From Cyanobacteria bacterium SZAS LIN-3 (GTDB lineage: Bacteria; Cyanobacteriota; Vampirovibrionia; Obscuribacterales; Obscuribacteraceae): a stretch of 64,000 nucleotides of DNA. Where the stretch lies: NCBI GenBank assembly GCA_018266215.1, contig JAFEAV010000003.1, forward strand, positions 108,025 through 172,024, in the 5' to 3' direction. Below are positions 25,601 to 37,390 of the stretch, one piece after another. Within the stretch, counting starts at the first letter, position 1; each line of letters begins with the position of its first letter. The position numbers were made by a program, and so were the translations under genes. The notes under the pieces were generated by a model. The model was given only the letters and a program-made list of their open reading frames with translations, did not search any database and was not told the DNA's origin.

Positions 25601-25682
25601 TTGGCTTATTCGCGGCTGCTTGCAAAGCGGCGGGATGTCAAACTGATAGGATAGTGCCGATAGCAATGGTGGAGAAGCAAAA

Positions 25683-26117
25683 GTGTCTATTCGAAAATCA
25701 ATTTATTCGCTGACCCTGGCTGTGGTCGCGGCTTCCGGTGTCGGGGTCGGCTGTGCTCTGGCGGCCGACAGTGAGGAAGCGGCTGCGGTAGCGGCGGCGC
25801 AATCCTGGCTGGGTCACGTGGATAGTGGTGCCTACGGACAGGGTTGGAAGCTGGCCGCCGGTTATCTCAAGGCCAATGTCAGACAGAGTGCCTTTGTCCA
25901 GCAATTGAACGGAGCGCGCAAACCTCTGGGCAAGCTCATTTCACGCAAGGTTCTGAGCAAGCAGTCACTCACCAGTATTCCCGGCGGACCCGACGGCCAC
26001 TATGTGGTTATTCAATTTGACAGTGTTTTTGCCGAGAAAAAGTCGGCGGTGGAAACGGTCACGCCGATGCTGGAAAAAGACGGCAAATGGAGAGTTTCTG
26101 GCTACTTCATCAAGTAG
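25683..26117 (+). CDS. Exported DUF4019 family protein
   Basis: 144 residues with a signal peptide (LTLAVVAASGVGVGCALA). The mature domain has the DUF4019 pattern: AQSWLGHVDSGAYGQGWKLA, an Arg-x-Pro-Leu-Gly segment (ARKPLGKLISRK), PGGPDGHYVVIQF and a closing GKWRVSGYFIK. The family is a periplasmic/outer fold of unknown function, possibly in envelope stress. GTG start with GGAGAAG upstream. The last eight bases overlap the convergent kinase gene. Confidence 0.8.
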   Translation: MSIRKSIYSLTLAVVAASGVGVGCALAADSEEAAAVAAAQSWLGHVDSGAYGQGWKLAAGYLKANVRQSAFVQQLNGARKPLGKLISRKVLSKQSLTSIPGGPDGHYVVIQFDSVFAEKKSAVETVTPMLEKDGKWRVSGYFIK

Positions 26118-28419
26118 GGTCGTCCTGCTTGCCGCCACCGTCATCGGGGTCGGGGAACATTTTCCAGTATTTAAAGCTGACCACCGGTTCGCTTTCGTAG
26201 CCGCTGATTGCGTCTTTGAATGCTCTGGTTTCAGCCGGTGTCATTTCGCAGTCGAGGATGAGATGCTTTAGTTTGGGCATCTTCTTGAAGTATTCGAGCG
26301 AGTCCGGCTTCAGTTTGCTTCTTCTGATGCGCAATGTCTCCAGATTTTTCATACGGGTCAGCGGTTCGAGCTGTTCATTGGTTGTGTCCATGCCGACCAG
26401 CCATACTTCCTTGATGTTGTCTTTGGCGGGCAATACGCTCAGCACCGCTTCCGGATTGCTTATGCGTTTGAGCATCAAGGTGTGCAGCGTGTCGAGCAGT
26501 CGCATCTGGGCAATGGCCCTTCCGTTCAGCGCCGGTCCGCAAAGGCCCAGTTCTTTCAGTCTGGTCATGTTATCGATAGCCGGTAAATCGCTGTCATGGA
26601 GCACACTTTCATCGTATTTTTCTTCGTTGCGCGGCAGCGCTTTTACCAGCGAATTGAAAAAGGAAAGATGCTCCAGGCGAGTCCAGGATGCCAGCTTGGG
26701 TATGGTAATGTCTGGTTCTTTGGTGAGGATTTCCAGGCCCGTTAGGTCGGCCGAACCAAAGTTATCGAGCATTGCATGCCAGTCTTCGGTATAGTTGCCC
26801 AGATAGAGACAGACTTTACTCTGGTTGGATACTTCCATTGATCCGCTGGCAAGCACTGGCGTTGCACCGTCTATGCTAATGCAGGCTATGTAGAAATTTT
26901 TTGGAAATTGAAAGTGCGGTGGGCCGGTGTATTGTTTGAAGTGAAAGTGAGCGGTGGCCGGATTTTTCTCGTAGCGCGATACAAGCTTGGTCAGCTTTTT
27001 CTCATTCATATTGAAGTCGGTAAAGTTGGAATCCATCATGATGCCCATGTCGGACGATGTGGTTCCGGGAAACTCCAGTACAGCGTTGGCGGCGTCGGTT
27101 GTCGGTTCTGCCGGTTGTTCGCTGTCGGCAATTTTAGCGGCAGCAACGTGTCTGGTACTCGTGAGCCCGCCAAAGTATTGCCAGACACCAACGGCTGCAA
27201 TGCCTGAGATAACCAGTAGGGCGGCAATCAGCATCGGCAGTTTGAGATTTCGGGCCTGCTCTTCTTCCGCTTCCGGTTCAGGGGTTCTGGTGCGCTGTTG
27301 CTGCTGCATGCGCGTGCCGAAGTTTTGTGATTGGGCCGGTGAGATAGTTATAGCCTGTCCCGGCGCCTTTATCGCTTTGCCCTCTCTGATGCGCTCCAGG
27401 TCGTGCTTGACCTGGGCCATGGATTGATAGCGTTCCTCGGGACGCTTAGCCAGCATTTTCGCTACCGCCAGCTCCAGGGCATCGTCAAAATTACCTCGCG
27501 GTGCCGCGTCCATGAGACAGGGAGGAGGAGCGGTCTGATGCATCATGAAGGTTTGAAATGAGTTGTCTCCACAAAACGGTACTTTGCCTGTCAATGCTTC
27601 AAAGAGGGCGCAGCCGAGGGAATAGATGTCTGATCGTTCGTCTACCCTGCTACCCTGGCATTGCTCCGGGCTCATGTAGAAGGGCGTGCCAAAAACCATG
27701 CCGGTTTTTGTCTGACTCTGCGCCCCGAAGTTTTGTTTTGAAAGTCGAGCGATGCCGAAGTCGACGATCTTAACTGACTGGAATCGGCCGCCGGCATCAC
27801 GCAATAAAACCAGATTGGATGGTTTTACGTCGCGGTGGATAATACCTTGACTGTGGGCCGAGCCCAGAGCATCGGCTACCTGAATAAATATTGAGAGGGC
27901 TTCTGCCGTGGGCACCCTGCCCCGGCGGGCAATGACCTGGTCCAGTGTTTCGCCGTCCAGCAAATCCATGACATAGTATGGGAATTGACCACGGTCCACT
28001 CCCATATTGAATATGCCGACGATGTTTGGATGGTTGAGCTTGGCCAGAGCTTGCGCTTCGGAGCGGAATCGATTCCAGTATTCTTCGTTGAGATCTTCGC
28101 TCGATAAGATTTTGATGGCGTAGTTGTTGCTCAGGACATTGTGCGTGCAGGCAAAAACAACACCCATGCCTCCCTGTCCCAGAAAGGCCGTTAATTTGTA
28201 GGCACCATCAACGGTATCGCCGACATTGTACTTGTGTTTTGCACCGGCGATACTGGTGACAAAAGTCGTGTCTCCTTCGAAGACTTGTCGCGGCGGATCT
28301 GTATTGTGGTGGTTGCTCAACTTAGATTTACTGGTATTGCGGGTTTCCTGGAGTCGGGCATGCCAAATCAGGCTGGGACCGGAGCTCTGCTTACTCTTTA
28401 CCCAGATTTTTCCGCTCAT
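26110..28419 (-). CDS. Membrane-anchored Ser/Thr protein kinase with leucine-rich C-terminus
   Basis: 769 residues. The kinase domain (about 70-345) has the glycine loop GQGGMGVVF, Lys103 (AIKIL), the catalytic HRDVKPSN at 195-202, DFG at 220-222 and GTPFYMSPEQ; all catalytic residues are intact (Hanks-type, PknB-like). A single helix at about 393-415 (PMLIAALLVISGIAAVGVW) anchors it. The extracytoplasmic part has an unrecognised region (about 440-560) and leucine-rich-type repeats to the end (MTRLKELGL, MKNLETLRIRRSKLK, MPKLKHLIL). It probably senses an external or periplasmic ligand or protein and signals by phosphorylation. The kinase lacks PASTA repeats. Confidence 0.9.
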   Translation of the reverse strand: MSGKIWVKSKQSSGPSLIWHARLQETRNTSKSKLSNHHNTDPPRQVFEGDTTFVTSIAGAKHKYNVGDTVDGAYKLTAFLGQGGMGVVFACTHNVLSNNYAIKILSSEDLNEEYWNRFRSEAQALAKLNHPNIVGIFNMGVDRGQFPYYVMDLLDGETLDQVIARRGRVPTAEALSIFIQVADALGSAHSQGIIHRDVKPSNLVLLRDAGGRFQSVKIVDFGIARLSKQNFGAQSQTKTGMVFGTPFYMSPEQCQGSRVDERSDIYSLGCALFEALTGKVPFCGDNSFQTFMMHQTAPPPCLMDAAPRGNFDDALELAVAKMLAKRPEERYQSMAQVKHDLERIREGKAIKAPGQAITISPAQSQNFGTRMQQQQRTRTPEPEAEEEQARNLKLPMLIAALLVISGIAAVGVWQYFGGLTSTRHVAAAKIADSEQPAEPTTDAANAVLEFPGTTSSDMGIMMDSNFTDFNMNEKKLTKLVSRYEKNPATAHFHFKQYTGPPHFQFPKNFYIACISIDGATPVLASGSMEVSNQSKVCLYLGNYTEDWHAMLDNFGSADLTGLEILTKEPDITIPKLASWTRLEHLSFFNSLVKALPRNEEKYDESVLHDSDLPAIDNMTRLKELGLCGPALNGRAIAQMRLLDTLHTLMLKRISNPEAVLSVLPAKDNIKEVWLVGMDTTNEQLEPLTRMKNLETLRIRRSKLKPDSLEYFKKMPKLKHLILDCEMTPAETRAFKDAISGYESEPVVSFKYWKMFPDPDDGGGKQDDPT

Positions 28420-28455
28420 ACTGCCTGTTGAGATTAACTGCCGGGTTCTTCGCCC

Positions 28456-30905
<2,450 letters not shown>

Positions 30906-30946
30906 GATAAATACGTGCTCCTTGAAGGGCCACCAATCGATAAGAT

Positions 30947-30976
30947 CATATTAGACCGGTCGTCTAGCTTCGTCAA
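30947..30976 (-). promoter_or_regulatory. Second RND promoter with operator, before the adaptor gene
   Basis: Minus strand TTGACG (30971-30976), 17-base spacer, TAATAT (30948-30953). The spacer contains the dyad TAGAC-N5-GTCTA (30952-30966). The 20 bases CATATTAGACCGGTCGTCTA at 30947-30966 are identical to 34178-34197. The element is inside the last codons of the pump gene, with the -10 covering its stop codon, and gives the adaptor a leader of about 35 bases. Confidence 0.7.
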
Positions 30977-33900
30977 GCTCCGGCGCTACATTCTTTGCAA
31001 TTGGCTGTAAACGCCCACGAATCATGGCAAAGACGACCGGCACGAAAAAGAGGGTGAAGATTGTGGCGAAGGAAAGGCCGCCGATAACAGCTCGACCAAG
31101 GGGGGCGTTTTGTTCACCGCCCTCGCCCAGCCCCAGCGACATGGGTATCATGCCGACCACCATGGCAAAGGCCGTCATCACCACCGGTCGCAATCTTGTC
31201 CGACCGGCTTCCAGGGCGGCTTCGTAGGCGGAGAGTCCCTCGGCCAGTTTTTCATTGGCGAAAGTAATCATCAATATACTGTTGGCTGTAGCCACACCAA
31301 TGCTCATGATCGCGCCCATCAGCGAAGGTACGTTGAAGGTTGTCGATGAAAGGAAGAGCATCCAGATTATGCCGGCGAGAGCCCCGGGCAGTGCCGTGAT
31401 GATGATCAGCGGGTCGGTCCAGCTCTGAAAATTGATCACCATGAGCAGATAAACCAGGATGATGGCGCCGACAAAACCAATGGACAGTTTGAGAAAGGCC
31501 GTGTCCATGCTCTCTACCAGGCCGCGCATGATGATCTGATTGCCTGGCTTGAGGCGACCTCTGTATTCATCCATGATTTTTTGAATGTCCTGGGCGACGC
31601 TGCCCAGGTCCCGCGACTGCACATTGGCGTAGATATCGTAGACAGGCTGAATATTGAGGTGGGTGACTACGCCGAAGCCGCGGCTGCGCTGGATATCGGC
31701 GACGCTGCCGAGATACTCGGCTTCTTTTGTCAGACCGCGGGTGGAGAGAGGAGTTTTCAAAATGGCGTCGGTGCTGTCCACTTTGTGCTGAGGCGTCTGG
31801 ATGGCGACGAAGTATTGCACGCCGGTGGCTGGGTCTACCCAGTAATTTGGCGTCACCTGGGTATTGGAGCTGAGCGATACCAGCACGTCGTTGGCTATGT
31901 CTCTCTGGGTCAGGCCAAACCTGGCGGCCCTGGCGCGGTCGACGTTTACTTTCAGCTGGGGACTGTCTACTTCCTGATGTAGATGGACGTCGGTGGCACC
32001 TTTTACCCGGGCAATGCGGCCCATGATTTCATTGGCGATCTGCAGATTTTCGCCTTTGTTGAAGCCGACAACTCTTACGTTAATGGGCGCCGGCAGTCCG
32101 AAGCTGAGAATTTGATTGACTATGTCGGCGGGCTGAAAGTAGAAGACAAGTTGCGGAAACTTCTCGCTGAGATGGGCGCGAAGCATCTTCATATATTCTG
32201 GTGTGGAGTGTTTCCTGTGATGTTTCAATGAAACCAGAATTTCACCGTCGGCGGTGCCAATCGTGGCGCTGTCGCCGAAGGCCATATTGAATGTTTCGGC
32301 TGGTACGCCGATATTGTCCAGAAGCAGATTGATTTCCTCGGCCGGGATCACCTGGTGGATTTCAGCTTCTACCTGGCTGAAAATCTGCTCCGTTTTCTCT
32401 ACTCTGGTGCCGCTAGCCGCCTTCACGTGCAGACGGAATTGCCCGGCATCCACTGTGGGGAAGAAATCACGGCCGACAAAGGGCAGCAGGCAGAGACTGG
32501 AAAGCAGTATCAGGGCTGCCAGTGCGACTATGGAGCGGGGCTCATCCAGAGCCTTATCCAGGGCCTGTACATAAAACTGGCGCAGGTTTTCGAAATGATG
32601 ATTGAAGCGCTCGTGGATGGATAAAAGCATTCCGGCAATAGCATTTGTCGCTGCTCGACCGTGATCGGTCAGCTCGCCGGCGAGGAGATACTTGACCATG
32701 ACCGGCACCACGGTGCGTGAGAGCAGATAGGAGGCGATTACAGCAAAAACGACAGCCAGAGCGAACGGCACAAACAAAAATCTGGCCGGGCCTTCCAGCA
32801 GTACGACCGGAATGAAGACTATACAGATGGCGCTTGTTGCGACAAAGGTGGGGACGGCTATTTGTTCGGCACCGTCAAGAATGGCTGTTTGCAGGTCCTT
32901 CCCCGTGGCGATATTGCGGTGAATGTTTTCAATTTCCACCGTGGCATCGTCCACAAGTATGCCGATGGCCAGGGCCAATCCGCCCAGAGTCATGATGTTG
33001 AGCGACATGCCGAGCAGGCTGAGCATGATGATCGAGCTCAGAATCGAAAGTGGAATTGAAATGAGCACAATCATAGTGCTGCGCCAGCTGCCCAGAAACA
33101 GAAGGATCATCAAACCGGTGAGACAGGCTGCTATCAGTCCTTCTTCCAGCACATTGTCGACGGCGGCCCGGACAAAGAGTGATTGATCGAACAATTCGGA
33201 AATTTTCATCCCCGGTGGTGCGGCGGCTTGCAGAGTGGGCACCATGTTTTTGATCTGCTGGACTATATCTATGGTGGAGACGGCACCGTTTTTCAAAATG
33301 GTGACCAGCACCGAGCGGGCGCCTTCGGTACGGACAATGTTTTGCTGCACGGCCGAGCCGTCGCGCACATGGGCCACGTCCCGGATATAGACGACTTTGC
33401 CATTGATCATTTTTATCGGAATATCGCCAATTGACTCGGCCAGCTCCGGTGTATTGTTCATGAGCACGCGGTAATCGGTGTCGCCGACTTTTGCTTTACC
33501 CGATGGCAGGGCCAGGTTCTGGGCGTTGATGGCGTCGTTGACGTCGCGGGGCGAAAGGCCCTTGGCTTGCAGGGAAAAAGGATCTATGTCGATCATCAAT
33601 TGCCGCACTTTGCCGCCATAGGGTGCCGGCAGTGTGGTGCCCTGCACGACCGCCAGGGCCTGTCTGATGCGGAAAATGCCGTAGTCGTAAAGTTCTGATT
33701 CACTGAGAGTTTTACTGCTGAGCGAAAGCTGAATGATAGGCACCGATGCGGCGGTGTAACGCAGAATGATGGGCGGCTGCACGCCCGGGGGCATGCGGCG
33801 CAGGATGGCCTGGGAGACTGCCGTCGCCTGGGCCATGGCCGAATCGACATTGGCGCCCGGATGGAAAAATAGGCGGATGACGCCTACACCATCAATGGTT

Positions 33901-34151
33901 TGCGATTCCATTGATTTGACGTCTTTGACGTTGGCCGAGAGCGAATACTCGCTGTACATGGTCAGTCGGTGTTCAAATTCCTCGGCCGACATGCCCGTAT
34001 AAGTCCATATGACGCTGATTACCGGGATATTGATATCGGGGAAAATATCGACCGGTGTATTTTTGATTGAGACCAGGCCCCCAAGCAGGATGAGAATGGC
34101 GGCCACGACAAATGTATATGGCCTTTTTAGAGCCAGTCTTACGATCCACAT
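30951..34151 (-). CDS. RND efflux pump, HAE1/AcrB-like inner membrane subunit
   Basis: 1066 residues, the expected length. Twelve helices, two large periplasmic loops and the conserved N-terminal pattern PVDIFPDINIPVISVIWTY; helix 4 carries GGLALAIGILVDDATVEIEN with the paired Asp residues for proton relay. The C-terminal half contains LMGAIMSIGVATANSILMI and AGRTRLRPVVMTAFAMVVGM. It pumps hydrophobic compounds with proton antiport; sequence does not give substrates. First gene of the efflux pair. AGAGGAAA precedes the ATG. Its last codons double as a promoter for the adaptor. Confidence 0.95.
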   Translation of the reverse strand: MWIVRLALKRPYTFVVAAILILLGGLVSIKNTPVDIFPDINIPVISVIWTYTGMSAEEFEHRLTMYSEYSLSANVKDVKSMESQTIDGVGVIRLFFHPGANVDSAMAQATAVSQAILRRMPPGVQPPIILRYTAASVPIIQLSLSSKTLSESELYDYGIFRIRQALAVVQGTTLPAPYGGKVRQLMIDIDPFSLQAKGLSPRDVNDAINAQNLALPSGKAKVGDTDYRVLMNNTPELAESIGDIPIKMINGKVVYIRDVAHVRDGSAVQQNIVRTEGARSVLVTILKNGAVSTIDIVQQIKNMVPTLQAAAPPGMKISELFDQSLFVRAAVDNVLEEGLIAACLTGLMILLFLGSWRSTMIVLISIPLSILSSIIMLSLLGMSLNIMTLGGLALAIGILVDDATVEIENIHRNIATGKDLQTAILDGAEQIAVPTFVATSAICIVFIPVVLLEGPARFLFVPFALAVVFAVIASYLLSRTVVPVMVKYLLAGELTDHGRAATNAIAGMLLSIHERFNHHFENLRQFYVQALDKALDEPRSIVALAALILLSSLCLLPFVGRDFFPTVDAGQFRLHVKAASGTRVEKTEQIFSQVEAEIHQVIPAEEINLLLDNIGVPAETFNMAFGDSATIGTADGEILVSLKHHRKHSTPEYMKMLRAHLSEKFPQLVFYFQPADIVNQILSFGLPAPINVRVVGFNKGENLQIANEIMGRIARVKGATDVHLHQEVDSPQLKVNVDRARAARFGLTQRDIANDVLVSLSSNTQVTPNYWVDPATGVQYFVAIQTPQHKVDSTDAILKTPLSTRGLTKEAEYLGSVADIQRSRGFGVVTHLNIQPVYDIYANVQSRDLGSVAQDIQKIMDEYRGRLKPGNQIIMRGLVESMDTAFLKLSIGFVGAIILVYLLMVINFQSWTDPLIIITALPGALAGIIWMLFLSSTTFNVPSLMGAIMSIGVATANSILMITFANEKLAEGLSAYEAALEAGRTRLRPVVMTAFAMVVGMIPMSLGLGEGGEQNAPLGRAVIGGLSFATIFTLFFVPVVFAMIRGRLQPIAKNVAPELDEARRPV

Positions 34152-34177
34152 TGGATGGTTTCCTCTTTCGCTTTTTG

Positions 34178-34208
34178 CATATTAGACCGGTCGTCTACAC
34201 TTTGTCAA
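34178..34208 (-). promoter_or_regulatory. RND pump promoter with operator in the spacer
   Basis: Minus strand TTGACA (34203-34208), 18-base spacer, TAATAT (34179-34184), with start site predicted about 20 bases before the pump ATG. The inverted repeat TAGAC-CGGTC-GTCTA (34183-34197) fills the spacer, the classical place for a TetR-type repressor. Half-sites resemble those described for NemR-type TetR regulators (TAGACC...GGTCTA). Exact 20-base copy at 30947-30966. Confidence 0.7.
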
Positions 34209-34227
34209 GCCTGGTTTACCTTCCTAA

Positions 34228-34255
34228 TTGTTAAAAGGTCTGAGTAACCTATATC
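34228..34255 (+). promoter_or_regulatory. Sigma70-like promoter for the CPBP gene
   Basis: TTGTTA (34228-34233), 16-base spacer, TATATC (34250-34255); TATCTT two bases on gives an 18-base spacer. The ATG at 34274 follows within about 20 bases. It is back to back with the RND promoter, so the pump operator could influence both. Confidence 0.4.
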
Positions 34256-34273
34256 TTTTGATATCCTTGCCTG

Positions 34274-35227
34274 ATGTCTGGAGAGAACTTGATCAAAGTG
34301 ACTGAGACTGGTCAGCCCGAGCAGACCGCCGCCAGGGCGCAACACCCGGCAAACGGGGCCAATGTGGATAAGGCTCTGGCCATTGCCAAAGTGGCGGTCT
34401 ATATAGCCATCTGCTTTGCCACGTCCTGGTTTCTACAGGGGGCCGTTCTCTACGCTTATCGTCATATTGCCAATCAAGCCCTGTTTTACTTTGCCGTCGC
34501 CGCTTTTGATTGCACCCTGGCCCTGGTTTCGCTTTATTTCTTCAGTCGATTTATAGACAAGCGTCCATTTCTCTCTTACGGCTTCAGTGGCGGCACCATA
34601 TCCGGTGGCGTCAAGCAGTTTGCCGCCGGTTGTGGGCTGGCCCTGCTCATGGTCTCCAGCGTCATGCTCTTTCTCTATCTGGCCGGCTATTACAAAGTAT
34701 TGTCGGTCAGCTGGAATGTCGAAGTGCTGGCCTATCTGCCCTTCTTTTTGGTTGCCGCCCTGCGCGAGGAAGTGATGTTCCGTGGCTATGTACTGCAAAC
34801 TCTGGAGAAACACTGGGGCACCTTCGGCGCAATCGTTATCAGTTCGTTTATGTTTGGCCTGCTGCACCTGATTAATTTCGAGGACGGTGTTGCACTGGCG
34901 GACCGGCTCTATTCTTGTGTCTGTCTGTCGATTGATGCCGGACTTGTTTTTTCGATTGCTTATCTGGCCACGCGAAAATTGTGGTTTCCCTTTGGTCTAC
35001 ATTTCGCCTGGAATGTTTTTGAAGGCCCTGTTTACGGCACGCTGGTTTCCAGTCTGACTCTCTGTCAGCCGATTCTTGTCGCCAGACTTACCGGACCTTT
35101 TTACCTTACCGGTGGTGTTTTTGGTCCCGAGGCCTCATTGATAGAAGTGGCAGCCTGTCTTGTTCTTGTTGGTTTGCTCTGGCGCCGCGCCCGGGCAAAT
35201 TTCGCTACCGTGGAGAAAAATTTGTGA
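34274..35227 (+). CDS. CPBP-family intramembrane metalloprotease
   Basis: 317 residues, about eight helices. The CPBP (CAAX-processing/bacteriocin-immunity type) signature is intact: Glu165-Glu166 and Arg170 in LREEVMFRGY, His198 in FGLLHLIN, and His243/Asn247 in FGLHFAWNVF. Members cleave substrates within the membrane; bacterial targets are mostly unknown. It overlaps the next gene by GTGA, so the two are co-translated. Confidence 0.88.
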   Translation: MSGENLIKVTETGQPEQTAARAQHPANGANVDKALAIAKVAVYIAICFATSWFLQGAVLYAYRHIANQALFYFAVAAFDCTLALVSLYFFSRFIDKRPFLSYGFSGGTISGGVKQFAAGCGLALLMVSSVMLFLYLAGYYKVLSVSWNVEVLAYLPFFLVAALREEVMFRGYVLQTLEKHWGTFGAIVISSFMFGLLHLINFEDGVALADRLYSCVCLSIDAGLVFSIAYLATRKLWFPFGLHFAWNVFEGPVYGTLVSSLTLCQPILVARLTGPFYLTGGVFGPEASLIEVAACLVLVGLLWRRARANFATVEKNL

Positions 35228-35817
35228 GCGTCAGTAAACTTGATTCGTCCTGTGCTCTCATTTTGATCGATGTGCAGAAAGGCTTTGATGAGCCCTACTG
35301 GGGGGTGCGCAATAACCCGGCCCTGGAGGCCAATATTTCTAAGTTGTTGGCGCACTTTCGCAACGCCGGGCTGACCGTAGTCCATGTGCGTCATGATTCG
35401 GTCGAGCCTGGCTCGCCCCTGCGACCCGGCCAAATCGGCAATGATTTCAAAGAAGAAGTGTTGCCTCTGCCGGGCGAACACCTGGAAACAAAGAACGTCA
35501 ACAGCGCGTTTATCGGTACCGGCCTCGAGGCCTACCTGCGCCGGAACAATCTGACCACCCTGATTTTGTGCGGTCTGACCAGTGATCATTGTGTGTCGAC
35601 GACGACAAGAATGGCTGCTAATCTTGGTTTTGGAGTGATATTGCCCGAGGATTGTCTGGCTACTTTTAATCGCACCGGGGTGGACGGTCGCAACTGGTCG
35701 GCCCAGGATATCCATGACAGCAGTATGGCCAGTCTCAACGGCGAATTTGCCGAGGTCCTGCAAAGCGACCGTCTGGTCGAATTGCTGCAGGCATTCGCGG
35801 GCAGTCAAGTGGGTTGA
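35224..35817 (+). CDS. Isochorismatase-like cysteine hydrolase
   Basis: 197 residues. The triad Asp16 (ALILIDVQKGF), Lys90 (LETKNVNSAF) and Cys123 (GLTSDHCVSTT) is complete, so it is an active amide or ester hydrolase of the isochorismatase/nicotinamidase superfamily. YWGVRNNP after the Asp differs from true nicotinamidases, which have a metal-binding D-x-H. The substrate is unknown. It begins with GTG overlapping the CPBP stop and lies 67 bases before the xanthine dehydrogenase operon. Confidence 0.85.
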   Translation: MSVSKLDSSCALILIDVQKGFDEPYWGVRNNPALEANISKLLAHFRNAGLTVVHVRHDSVEPGSPLRPGQIGNDFKEEVLPLPGEHLETKNVNSAFIGTGLEAYLRRNNLTTLILCGLTSDHCVSTTTRMAANLGFGVILPEDCLATFNRTGVDGRNWSAQDIHDSSMASLNGEFAEVLQSDRLVELLQAFAGSQVG

Positions 35818-35884
35818 ATCTAAGCAATATTTGCCCCCGGGTGAGTTATGATTAAGCCATATATTTCGCATATGTCGGGGTCGA

Positions 35885-37390
35885 ATGAGAGATTACATCC
35901 TTCTCTACGTCAATGGGCGCGAGCACAAGCTCCGGGGTGCGCAGGCCTTCGCTCCCATCAGCGACTTTTTGCGCCTGGACCTGGCCCTTTGCGGCACTAA
36001 GGTTGTCTGTGCCGAAGGTGATTGCGGCGCTTGCAGTGTGATGTTGGGTCGTCCCCAGTCTGCTACCGCGGATAGGCTCACCTATGTGCCGGTCAACAGT
36101 TGCATTCAGTTTGCCTACCAGCTCGACCGCGCGCACATAGTTACGGTGGAAGGTCTGAAATTGGGAGCGGCTCTCAATCCTCTGCAGCAGTCGATGGTCG
36201 ATTGCAACGGCGCCCAGTGCGGATATTGCACCCCCGGTTTTGTCGTTGCTCTGTGCGGCGCCGCCAATCAGCTCTGCGGCAAGCAAAAGGAAGTGAACAA
36301 GGCCGGTAAGGCCTGTCTTAGCGAAAAGCAGGTCAAGGACGCCCTCACCGGTAATCTCTGCCGTTGTACCGGATACGAGGGCATCATCAAGGCGGGCATG
36401 GATTTTGATCTCAGTGCATTTAAGTCGTTCGCCGAGCTTTATGACGAAAAACCGATTCTCGAGAGCCTGCGTCAACACGCTAAGGAGCCGGTTACCATCG
36501 AGTGGGAAGGACGCAGTGTTTTCCTGCCCGCCGATCTGGAGAGCGCCGTGCAATTTCTCGGGGACAAGGCCGGGGCCCAAAAGAAGGTAACGATAGTCTC
36601 AGGCGGCACCGATGTTTCGGTTGTAATCAATAAGAGAGGCGTGACGCCTGCCGTCACGATGAGTCTTTGCAATATGGCGGGCCTGGACGATCTGAGCGAA
36701 AAAGAAGTTGATGGCCGCCGGATTTTGACCGTCGGTGCGCGCGTTACCCTGGCGCAGCTGGAGCATTATTTCAAGGACCGTGTGCCGCAGTTTCATTATG
36801 TGCTCTGGGTGTACGGCTCGCCGCAAATAAGACAGGCCGGTACTCTGGCCGGCAATATCGGCAACGGATCTCCCATCGCCGACAGCTTGCCCTTCTTGTT
36901 TGCCATGGGTGCCGATGTTGAAGTGACCGGCCCTGATGGGCCCCGGCGCATACCAATTCAGTCCTTCTATAAAGGGTATAAGACCCTGGCAATGGAGCCG
37001 GCGGAGATGATCAGTCGTGTCTTTATTCCTTTGCCCAAGTCCGATGAGATCCTGCGCCTTTACAAGATTTCCAAGCGACAGCATCTGGATATTTCCAGTT
37101 TTACGGCGGCGATTGTGGTGCGGGTGAAGCATGACAAAATCGCCTATGCCCGCGTAGTCCTCGGCGGTGTAGGTCCGGTGGTTCTGCGCCTCACCGAGGT
37201 GGAAGAATTTTTGCAGGGTAAGGTCAATAAGTTGGAAACTTTCAAAGGCGCCGGTCGGATGGCGCGCAAAATAATTGAGCCTATTGATGATGTGCGCGGT
37301 TCTCGTGAATACAGGCTGCAACTGGCGGAGAATATTTTCCAGCGATTCTTTTACGAAATGCACGAGTCGAAGGAGAAGGCACTCGTATGA
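35885..37390 (+). CDS. xdhA: Xanthine dehydrogenase small subunit (2Fe-2S/FAD)
   Basis: 501 residues. The plant-type [2Fe-2S] domain has Cys42, Cys47, Cys50 and Cys73 (VVCAEGDCGAC), and the second cluster domain has Cys112/Cys115 (QCGYCTPGF) and Cys159/Cys161 (GNLCRCTGYEGI). The FAD domain follows from about 200 with TIVSGGTDVSVVIN and AGTLAGNIGNGSPIADS, ending with the CO-dehydrogenase flavoprotein C-terminal domain. It passes electrons from the molybdenum site to NAD+. ATGA overlap with the large subunit. Confidence 0.95.
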   Translation: MRDYILLYVNGREHKLRGAQAFAPISDFLRLDLALCGTKVVCAEGDCGACSVMLGRPQSATADRLTYVPVNSCIQFAYQLDRAHIVTVEGLKLGAALNPLQQSMVDCNGAQCGYCTPGFVVALCGAANQLCGKQKEVNKAGKACLSEKQVKDALTGNLCRCTGYEGIIKAGMDFDLSAFKSFAELYDEKPILESLRQHAKEPVTIEWEGRSVFLPADLESAVQFLGDKAGAQKKVTIVSGGTDVSVVINKRGVTPAVTMSLCNMAGLDDLSEKEVDGRRILTVGARVTLAQLEHYFKDRVPQFHYVLWVYGSPQIRQAGTLAGNIGNGSPIADSLPFLFAMGADVEVTGPDGPRRIPIQSFYKGYKTLAMEPAEMISRVFIPLPKSDEILRLYKISKRQHLDISSFTAAIVVRVKHDKIAYARVVLGGVGPVVLRLTEVEEFLQGKVNKLETFKGAGRMARKIIEPIDDVRGSREYRLQLAENIFQRFFYEMHESKEKALV

